Positions 21,799 through 30,529 are shown, counted from the first letter of the stretch. The stretch is DNA of 35,433 nucleotides from an uncultured Bacilli bacterium (GCA_947623705.1 CANQHT010000002.1:1-35433), one strand, 5' to 3'. The notes: generated by a model from the sequence alone, not told the origin. Made by a program: numbers and translations.

Positions 21799-22395
21799 TT
21801 ATAATTTATCTATAGGATAAATATTTTTTCCGAAATAGCTATTTTTTTCTTTTTTATTAATTGGTATATTTAAAGTGTTTTCAATATTAAAAGCAATTTT
21901 TTCAGGATCACTATCAAGTTCACTTAAATTAATATAGATAAGCTTTTGATCATTTCTAATGCGGAATATTTTTAATAAATTTCGATGTCTTTGATTAATT
22001 TCTTGATTAGTAACTATTCCTAAGTATTTATTTCTAATAATGTAATCATCTCGATGAATAGTAGGATATATTTTAATTATATTTTCTTTATTTATGGTAA
22101 TTTTACCATTCATAAAACTATCATAAATTATTGAATCATTAGTAACTGTCAATATTTCTTTTTTATTATAAAGAAGAATTCTTATATTTAAATATATTAC
22201 TATTAAAAGACCAAGACCACCAGTAAATAGAACATAAGCCGGTATATCAATAAGTAATAATAGCGCAATAGTTTTGACTTTTTCTGTATTAGTTGAATCT
22301 AAATACATCAGAATTGTTAATATAAGTAAAATAATAAAGATAAGTTGAACACCAATTACTTTAAAAACTCTTTTAGTATTTAAATTGTATTTCAT
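21799..22395 (-). CDS. Two-TM membrane protein with PH-like C-terminal domain
   Basis: 198 aa. Two hydrophobic helices (VIGVQLIFIILLILTILMYL and VLFTGGLGLLIVIYLNIRIL) separated by a short loop, followed by a soluble domain with alternating strands (EILTVTNDSIIYDSFMNGKI) of the bacterial PH-like type. Layout resembles the protein at 10150-10617. I chose ATG 22395, which has AGAGTG upstream; a GTG at 22404 lies within that site. It is followed by the phospholipase-like gene after 17 nt, so the two are probably one transcript. Function unknown. Confidence 0.65.
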   Translation of the reverse strand: MKYNLNTKRVFKVIGVQLIFIILLILTILMYLDSTNTEKVKTIALLLLIDIPAYVLFTGGLGLLIVIYLNIRILLYNKKEILTVTNDSIIYDSFMNGKITINKENIIKIYPTIHRDDYIIRNKYLGIVTNQEINQRHRNLLKIFRIRNDQKLIYINLSELDSDPEKIAFNIENTLNIPINKKEKNSYFGKNIYPIDKL

Positions 22396-22572
22396 ATAAA
22401 TCACTCTTTTCTTAGATATTTTTATCTTAACTATATTATAAAATAATAATTATTTAGTTGCAATATATTAAATATTTCACTTAATTATCACAAAAATTAT
22501 ATTAAAAATACAACAAAAATAGATATATTTAAATCACTTCTTATGGTATAATTGAATTTAGGTGAATAAGAT

Positions 22573-23502
22573 ATGGGGTCTAAGACATTTAAAAATTTAG
22601 ATGAGCAAATTGAAATATTACAAGGAAAAGGCCTAGTTATTGATGATATTGATTATGCTAAAGAAGTCTTACTTAGAGAGAACTATTTCTTTTTAAGTGG
22701 TTATAGGCATTTATTTTTAAGAAAAGATGGGAGCAGGAAATTTTTATCCGGAACCAATTTTAGAGAAATCTATGGTTTATTTAATTTTGACCGGCAGTTA
22801 AGAAATATTCTTTTCAAAAATATTTTAATTGTGGAAAACAACTTAAAAAGTATTCTTTCCTATGTAATGAGTAAAAATCATGGTTTTAAAGAACAGAACT
22901 ATTTAAATGCGGATAATTTTGTTAAAGACAGTAGTAAAACTAGACAAATCAATGATTTACTTAGAAAGATGAAACGCCAGATAAGTGTTAATGGTAAACA
23001 GCACGCAGCGACTAGCCACTATATTAACAATTATGGTTATATTCCGTTATGGATTGTAGTTAAAGTTTTATCTTTTGGCATTGTTGGGGAGTTATATTCA
23101 ATTTTACAAAGAGAAGATCAGGAGGAAATTGCGAATATTTATGGCATTAGAGTTCATGAATTAGTGGATTATTTACCAATACTAGCTAATTATCGTAATC
23201 TATGTGCTCATGAAGATATTTGCTATAATAATCATACTCATAAGAAAATTGAACACACAAAATATCACGACATTTTAAATATTCCAATGGATGAAGAAGG
23301 CGAGTATATATATGGTGTAAGTGATTTATTTGCTATTATTATAATACTTAAACAAATCTTAAAAGAAGAAGATTTTATTATGATGATGAATGAAATAAGT
23401 TATGAATTAGATGTTTTAGATGGTAAATTAGTAGCCATTGAAATAAAAGATGTTTTAAATGAAATGGGATTCCCATTAAATTATAAGGAGATAGTGAGAT
23501 AA
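22573..23502 (+). CDS. Abi_2/AbiF-like abortive-infection HEPN protein
   Basis: 309 aa. The N-terminus (FKNLDEQIEILQGKGLVIDD, then ENYFFLSGYRHLF), the FNFDRQLRNIL helix and the RNLCAH motif at residues 208-213 (R-x4-H, the HEPN ribonuclease signature) match the Abi_2/AbiD/AbiF family. Members act as phage-induced RNases; the AbiF branch is reported as the ancestor of Cas13 and to pair with small RNAs. No structured RNA is apparent in the AT-rich 168 bp upstream. A TATAAT at 22547-22552 and AGGTG-type site precede ATG 22573. Its stop overlaps the htrA start by one base, so it is translationally coupled to a housekeeping protease, an unusual setting for a defence gene. Base composition is like its neighbours. 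Confidence 0.85.
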   Translation: MGSKTFKNLDEQIEILQGKGLVIDDIDYAKEVLLRENYFFLSGYRHLFLRKDGSRKFLSGTNFREIYGLFNFDRQLRNILFKNILIVENNLKSILSYVMSKNHGFKEQNYLNADNFVKDSSKTRQINDLLRKMKRQISVNGKQHAATSHYINNYGYIPLWIVVKVLSFGIVGELYSILQREDQEEIANIYGIRVHELVDYLPILANYRNLCAHEDICYNNHTHKKIEHTKYHDILNIPMDEEGEYIYGVSDLFAIIIILKQILKEEDFIMMMNEISYELDVLDGKLVAIEIKDVLNEMGFPLNYKEIVR

Positions 23503-24605
23503 TGAAACAAAGTTCAAGTAAAAAAACAAGAATGGTAGTATATACCTTATTTATATTATTTTTAGGAATATTTTTAGCTTATGGAATTATTTATAAGTTC
23601 CCGGCTTTATTTAAAGAAACAATAACGAAAATTGAAAAAGATGTTACCGTTACGGATGAAGGAATTGCGGATGCGGTTGAAAAAGTATATGATTCAGTGG
23701 TAATTGTTACTAACTATAAAGGAGATACTGCGAGATCATTTGGTAGTGGGTTTGTTTATAAAGTAGAAAAAGATAAATTTTATATTATAACTAACCATCA
23801 TGTTATTGAAAATGGGGATAATTTTAAAGTTACTTATAGTGATGGTGAAGTAGTTACAGCGAAACTTTTAGGTAGTGATAAATATGCCGATATTGCTTTA
23901 TTAGAAGTTGAAGAAAAAGAAGGAATAAAACCTGTTGAAACTGGTAAAACGGAAACTTTAAGAGTAGGCGATACTACATTTACCGTAGGTGCCCCTTTAG
24001 ATAATGTTTACTCATGGACAGTCACAAGAGGAATTATTTCTGGTAAAGAAAGACTTGTCGAAGTACCAGTTGATAATGATGACTTTATTATGAATGTTTT
24101 ACAAACAGATGCTGCTGTTAACAGTGGTAATTCCGGTGGACCTTTATGTAATTCTAATGGTGATGTTATTGGGGTAATCTCTGCTAAGATAAGTTCTACT
24201 GGTGTTGAAGGAATGGGCTTTGCTATTCCAATTGAATCTGCCGTTGAAAAAGCCGAAGAGATTATTAATGGTGAACATAGTGAATTCCCTTATTTAGGTA
24301 TTTCTAGAATTGATGTCGAAAGTAAAATGTCTGATTATCGTTATTATAATTTCTTTAAAGAATATGATATAACGGAAGGTGTCTTTGTTGCAGGGGTAGA
24401 AGAAGGTAGTGCAGCTGAAAAAGGTGGTATTAAAGTTGATGATGTTATTATTGAAATAAATAATACTAAGATTAGTAATGCCGCTTATTTAAGATATGAA
24501 TTATATAAACATAAAATTGGCGATACAATTAATGTTAAAGTTAACAGAAGAGGTAAAGAAGTTACACTAAAAGTTAAATTATCTTCTAGTTTACCACAAA
24601 ATTAA
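23502..24605 (+). CDS. htrA: HtrA/DegP-type serine protease with PDZ domain
   Basis: 367 aa surface quality-control protease. One N-terminal transmembrane helix (about 11-31) anchors it with the active part outside. The trypsin-like domain has the triad H100 (TNHHVI), D130 (KYADIALL) and S211 (GNSGGP). One PDZ domain follows (about 268-360, YLGIS to the C-terminus), as in Gram-positive HtrA/YyxA. Start ATG overlaps the previous stop by one base with AAGGAGAT upstream. In many Bacillota an htrA copy sits in the walRK-walJ-rlmH region; here it has moved away from walJ-rlmH (4646-5844) by about 18 kb. No CtsR/CssR-like operator recognised. Confidence 0.93.
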   Translation: MKQSSSKKTRMVVYTLFILFLGIFLAYGIIYKFPALFKETITKIEKDVTVTDEGIADAVEKVYDSVVIVTNYKGDTARSFGSGFVYKVEKDKFYIITNHHVIENGDNFKVTYSDGEVVTAKLLGSDKYADIALLEVEEKEGIKPVETGKTETLRVGDTTFTVGAPLDNVYSWTVTRGIISGKERLVEVPVDNDDFIMNVLQTDAAVNSGNSGGPLCNSNGDVIGVISAKISSTGVEGMGFAIPIESAVEKAEEIINGEHSEFPYLGISRIDVESKMSDYRYYNFFKEYDITEGVFVAGVEEGSAAEKGGIKVDDVIIEINNTKISNAAYLRYELYKHKIGDTINVKVNRRGKEVTLKVKLSSSLPQN

Positions 24606-24613
24606 GGATCAAT

Positions 24614-25231
24614 ATGGAAAATAGTGTTAAAGTTAGTAAAAGAATATGTGCTTATTTATTAGATATATTATTTGTCTATGTTGTAATTAGTTTAATTGTG
24701 GGTATTAAATTTTTAAACCCAACTTATGATAAATATATGGAATATATGGAAAAATATAATACCGTAGCGGAAGACTTTTATAATGGTGATATAACTAGTG
24801 AAGAAATGTTAAAACAAAATAATGATAATTTCTACTATGTTACTAAATATAGTGTTAGTTATAATGTTGTTATTGTTCTTTGTATAATTGGTTATTTTGT
24901 AGTTTTTCAAAAATTTAATAATGGTCAAACGCTAGGTCGAAAAATTATGAAGATTAAATTGGTTAGAGAAGATGATGAACCAGTAACTTTACTAGATACT
25001 TTTAAAAGATGTTTAAGTATGTATTATGTTTATCTTGGAAGTATTATTCCTCTCATATTAAATAGTATTTTAGTCTTTATAATTCCTAAAAGTAAATTCT
25101 TATATGTTAATATGGGAATAACTTATATTTTTGCAGGTATAGCGATTGCTTCTTTAATAATGATATGGGTAAGAAAAGATAAAAAAGGATTACAAGATAT
25201 TATAAGTAAAACTAAAGTAGTTGAAGAATAG
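24614..25231 (+). CDS. RDD family membrane protein
   Basis: 205 aa with four predicted transmembrane helices. The N-terminal segment VSKRICAYLLDILFVYVVIS contains the R..D signature and the region NGQTLGRKIMKIKLV is the second conserved RDD block. RDD proteins are integral membrane proteins, some reported as sodium/proton antiporters, most uncharacterised. It lies 8 nt after htrA with a weak GGATC-type site, so it is probably cotranscribed with the Abi-like and htrA genes. Downstream comes a 262-bp gap with phased T-tracts. Confidence 0.85.
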   Translation: MENSVKVSKRICAYLLDILFVYVVISLIVGIKFLNPTYDKYMEYMEKYNTVAEDFYNGDITSEEMLKQNNDNFYYVTKYSVSYNVVIVLCIIGYFVVFQKFNNGQTLGRKIMKIKLVREDDEPVTLLDTFKRCLSMYYVYLGSIIPLILNSILVFIIPKSKFLYVNMGITYIFAGIAIASLIMIWVRKDKKGLQDIISKTKVVEE

Positions 25232-25291
25232 TTTTTAATAACAAAGAATAAGTGATTTTTTCACTTGTTTTTTTTGAAAGTAAATTTTTTT

Positions 25292-25375
25292 GTCACTTTT
25301 TGCTGCTTTTTTGCCGCTTTTTGCTACTTTTTTGCCGCTTTTCGCCACTTTTTTGCCGCTTTTCGCTATTTTTTT
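25292..25375. repeat. 21-bp tandem repeat with helically phased T-tracts
   Basis: Four 21-bp units beginning at 25292, 25313, 25334 and 25355; the last three start gccgctttt. Each unit is two half-units of 10-11 bp made of a short GC-containing motif plus T4-T8, so T-tracts recur about every 10.5 bp over some 80 bp. Such phasing produces intrinsic DNA curvature. It is about 50 bp upstream of the argS promoter. No open frame crosses it. Confidence 0.75.
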
Positions 25376-25421
25376 TGAAAAATTGCAGTAAAAATTAAAA
25401 AATTTCTTTTTCTTTTTTCTT

Positions 25422-25449
25422 TTGATTTTGTTGTTTATTAATTTATAAT
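25422..25449 (+). promoter_or_regulatory. Promoter of argS
   Basis: TTGATT at 25422-25427, 16-bp spacer, TATAAT at 25444-25449, followed by AGAGGAAA before the ATG at 25494. The short 5' leader leaves no room for a T-box. Confidence 0.6.
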
Positions 25450-25493
25450 TTGTTAAAATACAAGTAGTTAGTTTCTAGGAAAAGAGGAAATGT

Positions 25494-27233
25494 ATGAAAA
25501 GTATATATAAAATATTAGAAAATAAAATAAGTAATGCTTTAGAAAAATGTCATTATGAAGTAGATAATGTTGTAGTTAATGAAGGTAATTTAAAAGAACT
25601 CGGGGATTATCAATTTAATGGCATTATGCCTCTTGCTAAAGTTTATCATAAAAATCCTGTTGAAATTGCGAATGATGTTGTTAATATTTTAAAAGAAGAT
25701 AAATTTTTTAAAGATGTCAATGTTGCTGGTCCCGGTTTTATTAATTTAAAAATAAGTGATGATGCCTTAATTGAATTTACAAATATAAACGATTATAATT
25801 ATCCAAAGAAAGATAAATTAATTTTTTTAGATTATGGTGGAGCGAATGTAGCTAAAAGTTTACATGTTGGGCATTTAAGAAGTGTTAATATTGGCGAAGC
25901 CTTAAAAAGATTATGTGAATTTTTAGGTTATAAGACTATTTCCGATACCCATTTAGGGGATTGGGGTCGTCCTTTAGGACTAGTTATTTTAGAATTATCA
26001 AAAAGATATCCGGATTGGCCATTTTTTAAAGAAGATTATAATGGTGGATATTTTAAAGCACCAATAACCAATGCTTTACTAGAAGAAATTTATCCTTATG
26101 CATCAGGACTGGCTAAAGAAGATGAAAATTATTTAAAAGAAGCTCAAGAAATGACGAAAAGATTACAAAATAAAGAAAAAGGTATCTATGCTTTATGGGA
26201 ACAAATTATGGCTGTATCTAAAGCCGATATTAAAAAGATATATGATCGTTTAAATGCGAGTTTTGATTTATATAAAGGGGAAATGGATGCTGAAGGGATA
26301 GTTCCAGAACTTCTTAATTATTTAGATAAATTAAATATTGTTTATGAAAGTGAAGGGGCCAAAGTTATTGATGTTTCTAAAGAAGATGACAAACTAGAAA
26401 TTCCTCCAATGTTATTAATTAAATCTGATGGTGGTATTCTTTATAGTACAACCGAACTTGCTACAATTTATGACCGAGTAAAAAATTATAACCCTGATGA
26501 AATATGGTATATTGCGGATAAAAGACAAACACTTCACTTTACTCAAGTTTTTAGAGCTAGTGAAAAGGCCAATATTTCACCAAACACTAATTTAGTTTTT
26601 GCGGGTTTTGGTACCATGAACGGTAAAGATGGGAAACCATTTAAAACTAGAGATGGTGGAGTTATGAATCTTGTTACTTTACTAGATGAAGTAAAGGCAG
26701 AATGTTTAAAAAGACTTAATGCTAATGTTTTAGATAGTGAAGAAGAAACAAGAAATGATATTGCTGAAAAAATTGCCATATCAACCATTAAATATGCGGA
26801 TTTACTACCAGTAAGAGAAACTGATTACAATTTTGATTTAGATAAATTTTGTGATTTAGATGGTAAAACGGGACCTTTTATTTTATATTCTACGATAAGA
26901 ATGAAATCTCTTTTAAATAAAGCTCATGAAAATAATATAGAATACAATGAAATAAAGGTAATTGCTAATGAATATGATAGGAATGTTATTTTAACTTTAA
27001 ATAATTTAGATAAAATATTAATGAGTGCTTTTAATAGTAAATCTTTAAATGATATAACCGATTATTTATATAAATTAACTACATGTTATAATCGTTTCTA
27101 TACCGAAAATATTATTTTAAAGGAAGAAAATAAAGATAAACAAACCTCCTGGTTATACTTAACTAAGATAGTTTACGAAGTAAATATGTTACTTTTAAAT
27201 ATTTTAGCTATTAATGTTCCAAAAAAAATGTAA
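25494..27233 (+). CDS. argS: Arginyl-tRNA synthetase
   Basis: Class I aminoacyl-tRNA synthetase charging tRNA-Arg. 579 aa, a typical length. Residues 1-95 form the Add-1 domain (YQFNGIMPLAK...GPGFINLKIS). The HIGH-type motif is HVGH at 124-127, followed by LRSVNIGEALKRL; DTHLGDWG and the arginine-recognition region follow; the KMSKS loop is replaced by FKTRDGG as usual for ArgS; the C-terminal DALR anticodon-binding domain ends NILAINVPKKM. It belongs to the GGANVAKSLHVGH type common in Clostridia. It has its own promoter and terminator. Confidence 0.97.
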   Translation: MKSIYKILENKISNALEKCHYEVDNVVVNEGNLKELGDYQFNGIMPLAKVYHKNPVEIANDVVNILKEDKFFKDVNVAGPGFINLKISDDALIEFTNINDYNYPKKDKLIFLDYGGANVAKSLHVGHLRSVNIGEALKRLCEFLGYKTISDTHLGDWGRPLGLVILELSKRYPDWPFFKEDYNGGYFKAPITNALLEEIYPYASGLAKEDENYLKEAQEMTKRLQNKEKGIYALWEQIMAVSKADIKKIYDRLNASFDLYKGEMDAEGIVPELLNYLDKLNIVYESEGAKVIDVSKEDDKLEIPPMLLIKSDGGILYSTTELATIYDRVKNYNPDEIWYIADKRQTLHFTQVFRASEKANISPNTNLVFAGFGTMNGKDGKPFKTRDGGVMNLVTLLDEVKAECLKRLNANVLDSEEETRNDIAEKIAISTIKYADLLPVRETDYNFDLDKFCDLDGKTGPFILYSTIRMKSLLNKAHENNIEYNEIKVIANEYDRNVILTLNNLDKILMSAFNSKSLNDITDYLYKLTTCYNRFYTENIILKEENKDKQTSWLYLTKIVYEVNMLLLNILAINVPKKM

Positions 27234-27258
27234 CTAATTAAATAGTTACTTTTTATTT
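27230..27258 (+). terminator. Terminator of argS
   Basis: gtaacta (27230-27236) pairs perfectly with tagttac (27243-27249), 6-nt loop, then TTTTTATTTT. The argS stop is within the left arm; the stop of the convergent gene is just downstream. Confidence 0.75.
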
Positions 27259-28497
27259 TAAATTGTCTTTATTGAATATTTTAGCTAAAGTTCCCTTTCT
27301 TAATAAATAATCATACATTCTTTTATTAATAATAAAATCAAACTCGCCAATAAATTCAAATACTTGCGGATTAAAACCTAATTTGAAACGATTTAATCCC
27401 TCATAAGGATTTTCTTTCGTAAAGTCTCCGGTTATCCCATTTAAATCTAAAATATCATATTTATCTTGATAATATTTAATAATACTATAATGTAAGAAAT
27501 AATTGGGTGCAAATCTTTTATATTCTTTATCATAAGCACTAGAAACAATCGTTACCATATTATTATGTTTAATAACTAAGGCTCCTGCTAAAAAGATTTT
27601 CTTATCATCTGTCATGCCTTTACTAGCTTCCATAATATCATTTTTATATGAAAGAAGGATCCGATCACTATTCATTTTCGCATTAATATATTTTTCGCCG
27701 TTCTTTTGAGTAATCCGCTTATTTAAATTAGCATTTCTTTCTAATTCCTCATTATAAACATATTCACTATTTTGTAAAAATTCATTATAATCAATACTTA
27801 CTAAGAATAAATCTATAGAACTATCTCGATCAAATACAGTATAAAAATCTTGATAATAAAATTCATTGTGTTCAGCATCTTTATTTTTAATAATGTTATA
27901 AAATTCAGAGATATATTCTTTAGAATAAACATCACAAGTTAAACCTTTTCTAATGCCTTTTTTAATTTTATTTTTAGTATTCTTACTTAAATTCTTACTA
28001 TTAAAATTTTTTAAATTAATATAAGCATTAAATCTCGGAAGTTGGGCTTCAAAATATAAATTATCAATTAATTTTTTACAATCATTTCTTAAAAATAAGT
28101 TAACAAAGTTTTTGTTTTCATTATATTCCGTAGCAAAAGTTTTTTTATTAACTTCCCCAATAGGTAAATTAGGATTTATTTTAATAAAAACCACATTTTT
28201 AGAAGCATAATATTTTTTTAATTCTTCAATAAAAGTTTTAAATAAGGCTTCATTACTATAATCAATTAAAAATCCTCTTGGAGCATAGCCATAATAAGTT
28301 TTTAAAGCAATTTGTTTGGTTAGAATAACTGAGGCAGCAAGAATGTCATTATTTTCATTAACTAAACCAATTAAATCATAATCGTAGTTACTTTCCGCTA
28401 AAAGCATGGCGTAATTAACTGTTTGATAATAACTACTTAATGGATGATTTTTTTCAAAGTTAGTAAACTCTTCAATAGTTAAAGATTTAATATGCAT
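27253..28497 (-). CDS. FemAB-type peptidoglycan interpeptide transferase
   Basis: 414 aa. FemA/FemX/MurM family: transfers amino acids from aminoacyl-tRNA to the lysine side chain of lipid II, building the cross-bridge. Family features are the N-terminal F-x-x-x-HPLSSYYQTVNYA, KTYYGYAPRGFLIDY, a central helical hairpin inserted in a second acetyltransferase-like domain (about 250-310, Lys/Asn rich), and near the C-terminus DLNGITGDFTKENPYEGLNRFKLGF. The gene has a strong AGAGGTGG site. Its presence supports a lysine-type cross-linked wall and links it to the flippase and hydrolases in the window. Added amino acid cannot be predicted. Confidence 0.92.
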   Translation of the reverse strand: MHIKSLTIEEFTNFEKNHPLSSYYQTVNYAMLLAESNYDYDLIGLVNENNDILAASVILTKQIALKTYYGYAPRGFLIDYSNEALFKTFIEELKKYYASKNVVFIKINPNLPIGEVNKKTFATEYNENKNFVNLFLRNDCKKLIDNLYFEAQLPRFNAYINLKNFNSKNLSKNTKNKIKKGIRKGLTCDVYSKEYISEFYNIIKNKDAEHNEFYYQDFYTVFDRDSSIDLFLVSIDYNEFLQNSEYVYNEELERNANLNKRITQKNGEKYINAKMNSDRILLSYKNDIMEASKGMTDDKKIFLAGALVIKHNNMVTIVSSAYDKEYKRFAPNYFLHYSIIKYYQDKYDILDLNGITGDFTKENPYEGLNRFKLGFNPQVFEFIGEFDFIINKRMYDYLLRKGTLAKIFNKDNLK

Positions 28498-28541
28498 AAT
28501 CCACCTCTTTCTATAAGGAGAAATATTATAACATAAAAATC

Positions 28542-28570
28542 TTGATTAAGGAAGAAAAAATTAGTATAAT
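28542..28570 (+). promoter_or_regulatory. Promoter of the DUF308-like gene
   Basis: TTGATT (28542-28547), 17-bp spacer, TATAAT (28565-28570), then AGTGGTG before ATG 28588. On the opposite strand a TATAAT for the FemAB gene lies at about 28525-28530. Confidence 0.65.
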
Positions 28571-28587
28571 TTAAGTGGTGATAGTAT

Positions 28588-29139
28588 ATGATAGAAAAAT
28601 TTTTAGGAAAAGTTGAAGGAATATTTAATTATGTAACTCTAATTGATATGGGAATATCTCTTGTTTATGTTATTATGGGCTTAGTGTTTTATTTTTTGCC
28701 TGATATGAGCAATTTAATAGCATCTATTCTTACTGGTCTTGTCTTAATATTGAGTGGGGCTAATCAAATATATTCATTTATTAAAAGAGATAAAATTCAT
28801 TTATTTAATAACAATTTAATATATGGTATTATTTTAGTAGTTGTTGGTATACTAGCGATGTTCTTAGGTAATGTATTATCCATTGTTTTAGGTATTTACT
28901 TTATTGTAAGTGGAGCCCAAAAAGTTAATTATGGTATTTTATTCAAAAAGTTTAAAGAAGACTCTTGGTTATTAAATGTTGTTATCGGTGTTTTATTCTT
29001 AGCCTTAGGTATAACGAGTTTCTTTGCCAAAGGAAGAGCCGTTATTGGTACGGTTGGTCTTGGTTTAATTGGTCTTGGACTTATCAATATTGTTGATGAT
29101 CTTCTTATTAGAAAAAAATATAAAAAATTATTAAAATAA
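28588..29139 (+). CDS. HdeD/DUF308-like membrane protein
   Basis: 183 aa with six predicted transmembrane helices in three similar pairs, each with a glycine-rich pattern (LVYVIMGLVFYF, LTGLVLILSGANQIYSF; IILVVVGILAMFLG, YFIVSGAQKVNYG; VVIGVLFLALGITSFF, GLGLIGLGLINIVDDL). This internal threefold repeat with SG-x-x-Q at helix ends is the DUF308/HdeD pattern. Family function is poorly defined (acid resistance in E. coli). Single-gene transcript with its own promoter and terminator. Confidence 0.75.
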   Translation: MIEKFLGKVEGIFNYVTLIDMGISLVYVIMGLVFYFLPDMSNLIASILTGLVLILSGANQIYSFIKRDKIHLFNNNLIYGIILVVVGILAMFLGNVLSIVLGIYFIVSGAQKVNYGILFKKFKEDSWLLNVVIGVLFLALGITSFFAKGRAVIGTVGLGLIGLGLINIVDDLLIRKKYKKLLK

Positions 29140-29150
29140 TTCAAAAGGGG

Positions 29151-29173
29151 CAATCAAATTTGATTGTTTTTTT
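29151..29173 (+). terminator. Terminator of the DUF308-like gene
   Basis: caatcaaa (29151-29158) and tttgattg (29159-29166) form a perfect palindromic stem followed by seven T. Confidence 0.75.
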
Positions 29174-29182
29174 AATTTTAGG

Positions 29183-29209
29183 TTGACTGGGGGGGTAATA
29201 TTTTATAAT
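29183..29209 (+). promoter_or_regulatory. Promoter with a seven-G tract in the spacer
   Basis: TTGACT (29183-29188), then GGGGGGG (29189-29195), taatattt, and TATAAT (29204-29209). The spacer is 15 bp, two short of optimum. Changing the G-tract length by slippage would alter promoter strength, as in known phase-variable promoters. The G7 is striking in such AT-rich DNA. Confidence 0.6.
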
Positions 29210-29236
29210 AAATTCATAGGATAGAAGGTATGTCTT

Positions 29237-30529
29237 ATGAGATTAAATAGTAAAAAAATATTGATAACATTTTTACTTGTGGTTGAATTAATAATGGGTA
29301 GTTTAACATACCAGTCTTTTTTACATAAAGAAATAAATAAAGAAGAGAATAAAGTAGAAAAGAAACAATTTGCTATGTTTATAAAAGAAGATAATGAATA
29401 TGTTGAATATAAAGGGGATAGTTTGTTTCCTGAAGGATATTATGTAAATAACAATTTAAGTAAGTGTGTTGATGAAAATGATAATCTTATTGAAAATGCC
29501 ATAAATAGTATGGGTAATAGGATAACCATAACAAGTAGTAAAACAGTATATTGCACACTTTATTTTGATAAAAATATAAATTTAGAATATTTAAGGAGTA
29601 AAGATACAATAAATGCTTTAAGCAAAAATATAGTTGGAGATATGTATCGATATCAAGGAATATATACTGATGACATAAGAAATTATATATGTTTAGGAGA
29701 TAATTGTTGTAAGACTGAAGAATGTAATGCCGATACGAATGATGATATGTATCGAATTATTGGTATAAATGAAAATGGAGAATTAAAAGTTATAAAGAAA
29801 ACGGCTTTAACTGAATCAGTTAAATGGTGGAGTGATCTTCAAATAGATATCAATTGGCCCCAAAGTTTAATTTATCAAAAATTAAATGGTAAAAGTGAAA
29901 ATTCAACAGAACCAAATTTAAATGATACAAATTCATATTATTATAGTTTAAATGAAAATCTAAAAAGTATAATAGTTAATAATCACTCCTGGTTATATGG
30001 AGATAGTTATACATTTTCTGAGGTATATAATGGAGATAAAGTATATGAAATCGAAAGTGGAAATAATGAAGCAGTATATAATAAAAAAACAGAAGAAGAA
30101 AGTGAAATCGTAAGAGAAAAATGGAGTGATAGAATAGAAGCCCCATTAGGATTAATGTATATATCAGATTATATGTATGCTTATAAAACGAATGAAGAAG
30201 ATGCAGGAAATCCAGAAAATAAAGAGTATGCAATAAATGGTTGGATACATTTAAATAATAATGAAATAACTCATCCAAGTCTGACTGCCAATAAAATTTA
30301 TGAAGGTTACGAATTTACAATTGGTCGCTTTGGATTTCGCCCAACACGAAACAATTATGGTGCGTGGCGCATTGCTGCAGATGGTAGTAGTGGTCACTAC
30401 AATTTGGATGTTCAAAGTGCAATTCGACCTGTATTTTATCTATCCAACAAAATTGAATTAAATGGTGAAGGAACACTATCTGAACCGTTTGAAATTGATT
30501 ATGCAAAAATAGAAGCAAATAAAAATTAA
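29237..30529 (+). CDS. Exported surface protein, paralogue of the protein at the left edge
   Basis: 430 aa. An N-terminal membrane segment (ILITFLLVVELIMGSLTY, about 9-26) either anchors it or is a signal peptide. Residues ~40-120 are a region rich in polar residues; the rest is the same domain as in the protein ending at 1174: IVGDMYRYQG, YICLGDNCC, DMYRIIGI, NNHSWLYGD, GLMYISDYMYAY, GRFGFRPTRNN, and the end RPVFYLSNKIELNGEGTLSEPFEI. Several cysteines (ICLGDNCCKTEEC) may form disulfides. It is a single-gene unit with a promoter holding a G7 tract. GAAGG lies 9 nt before ATG 29237. Function unknown; surface exposure inferred. Confidence 0.8.
   Translation: MRLNSKKILITFLLVVELIMGSLTYQSFLHKEINKEENKVEKKQFAMFIKEDNEYVEYKGDSLFPEGYYVNNNLSKCVDENDNLIENAINSMGNRITITSSKTVYCTLYFDKNINLEYLRSKDTINALSKNIVGDMYRYQGIYTDDIRNYICLGDNCCKTEECNADTNDDMYRIIGINENGELKVIKKTALTESVKWWSDLQIDINWPQSLIYQKLNGKSENSTEPNLNDTNSYYYSLNENLKSIIVNNHSWLYGDSYTFSEVYNGDKVYEIESGNNEAVYNKKTEEESEIVREKWSDRIEAPLGLMYISDYMYAYKTNEEDAGNPENKEYAINGWIHLNNNEITHPSLTANKIYEGYEFTIGRFGFRPTRNNYGAWRIAADGSSGHYNLDVQSAIRPVFYLSNKIELNGEGTLSEPFEIDYAKIEANKN

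Noticed and set aside
22405..22572. Companion RNA for the AbiF-like gene
   Set aside because: The stretch is nearly pure A/T with no stable helix or terminator; I saw nothing beyond a promoter -10.
25292..25375. CRISPR array
   Set aside because: Units are only 21 bp, contiguous, low complexity and without unique spacers; no cas genes nearby.
25232..25493. T-box leader or other riboswitch upstream of argS
   Set aside because: No specifier loop, no T-box consensus and no terminator/antiterminator pair; the region is a T-rich tandem repeat and the promoter lies only about 45 bp from the start codon.
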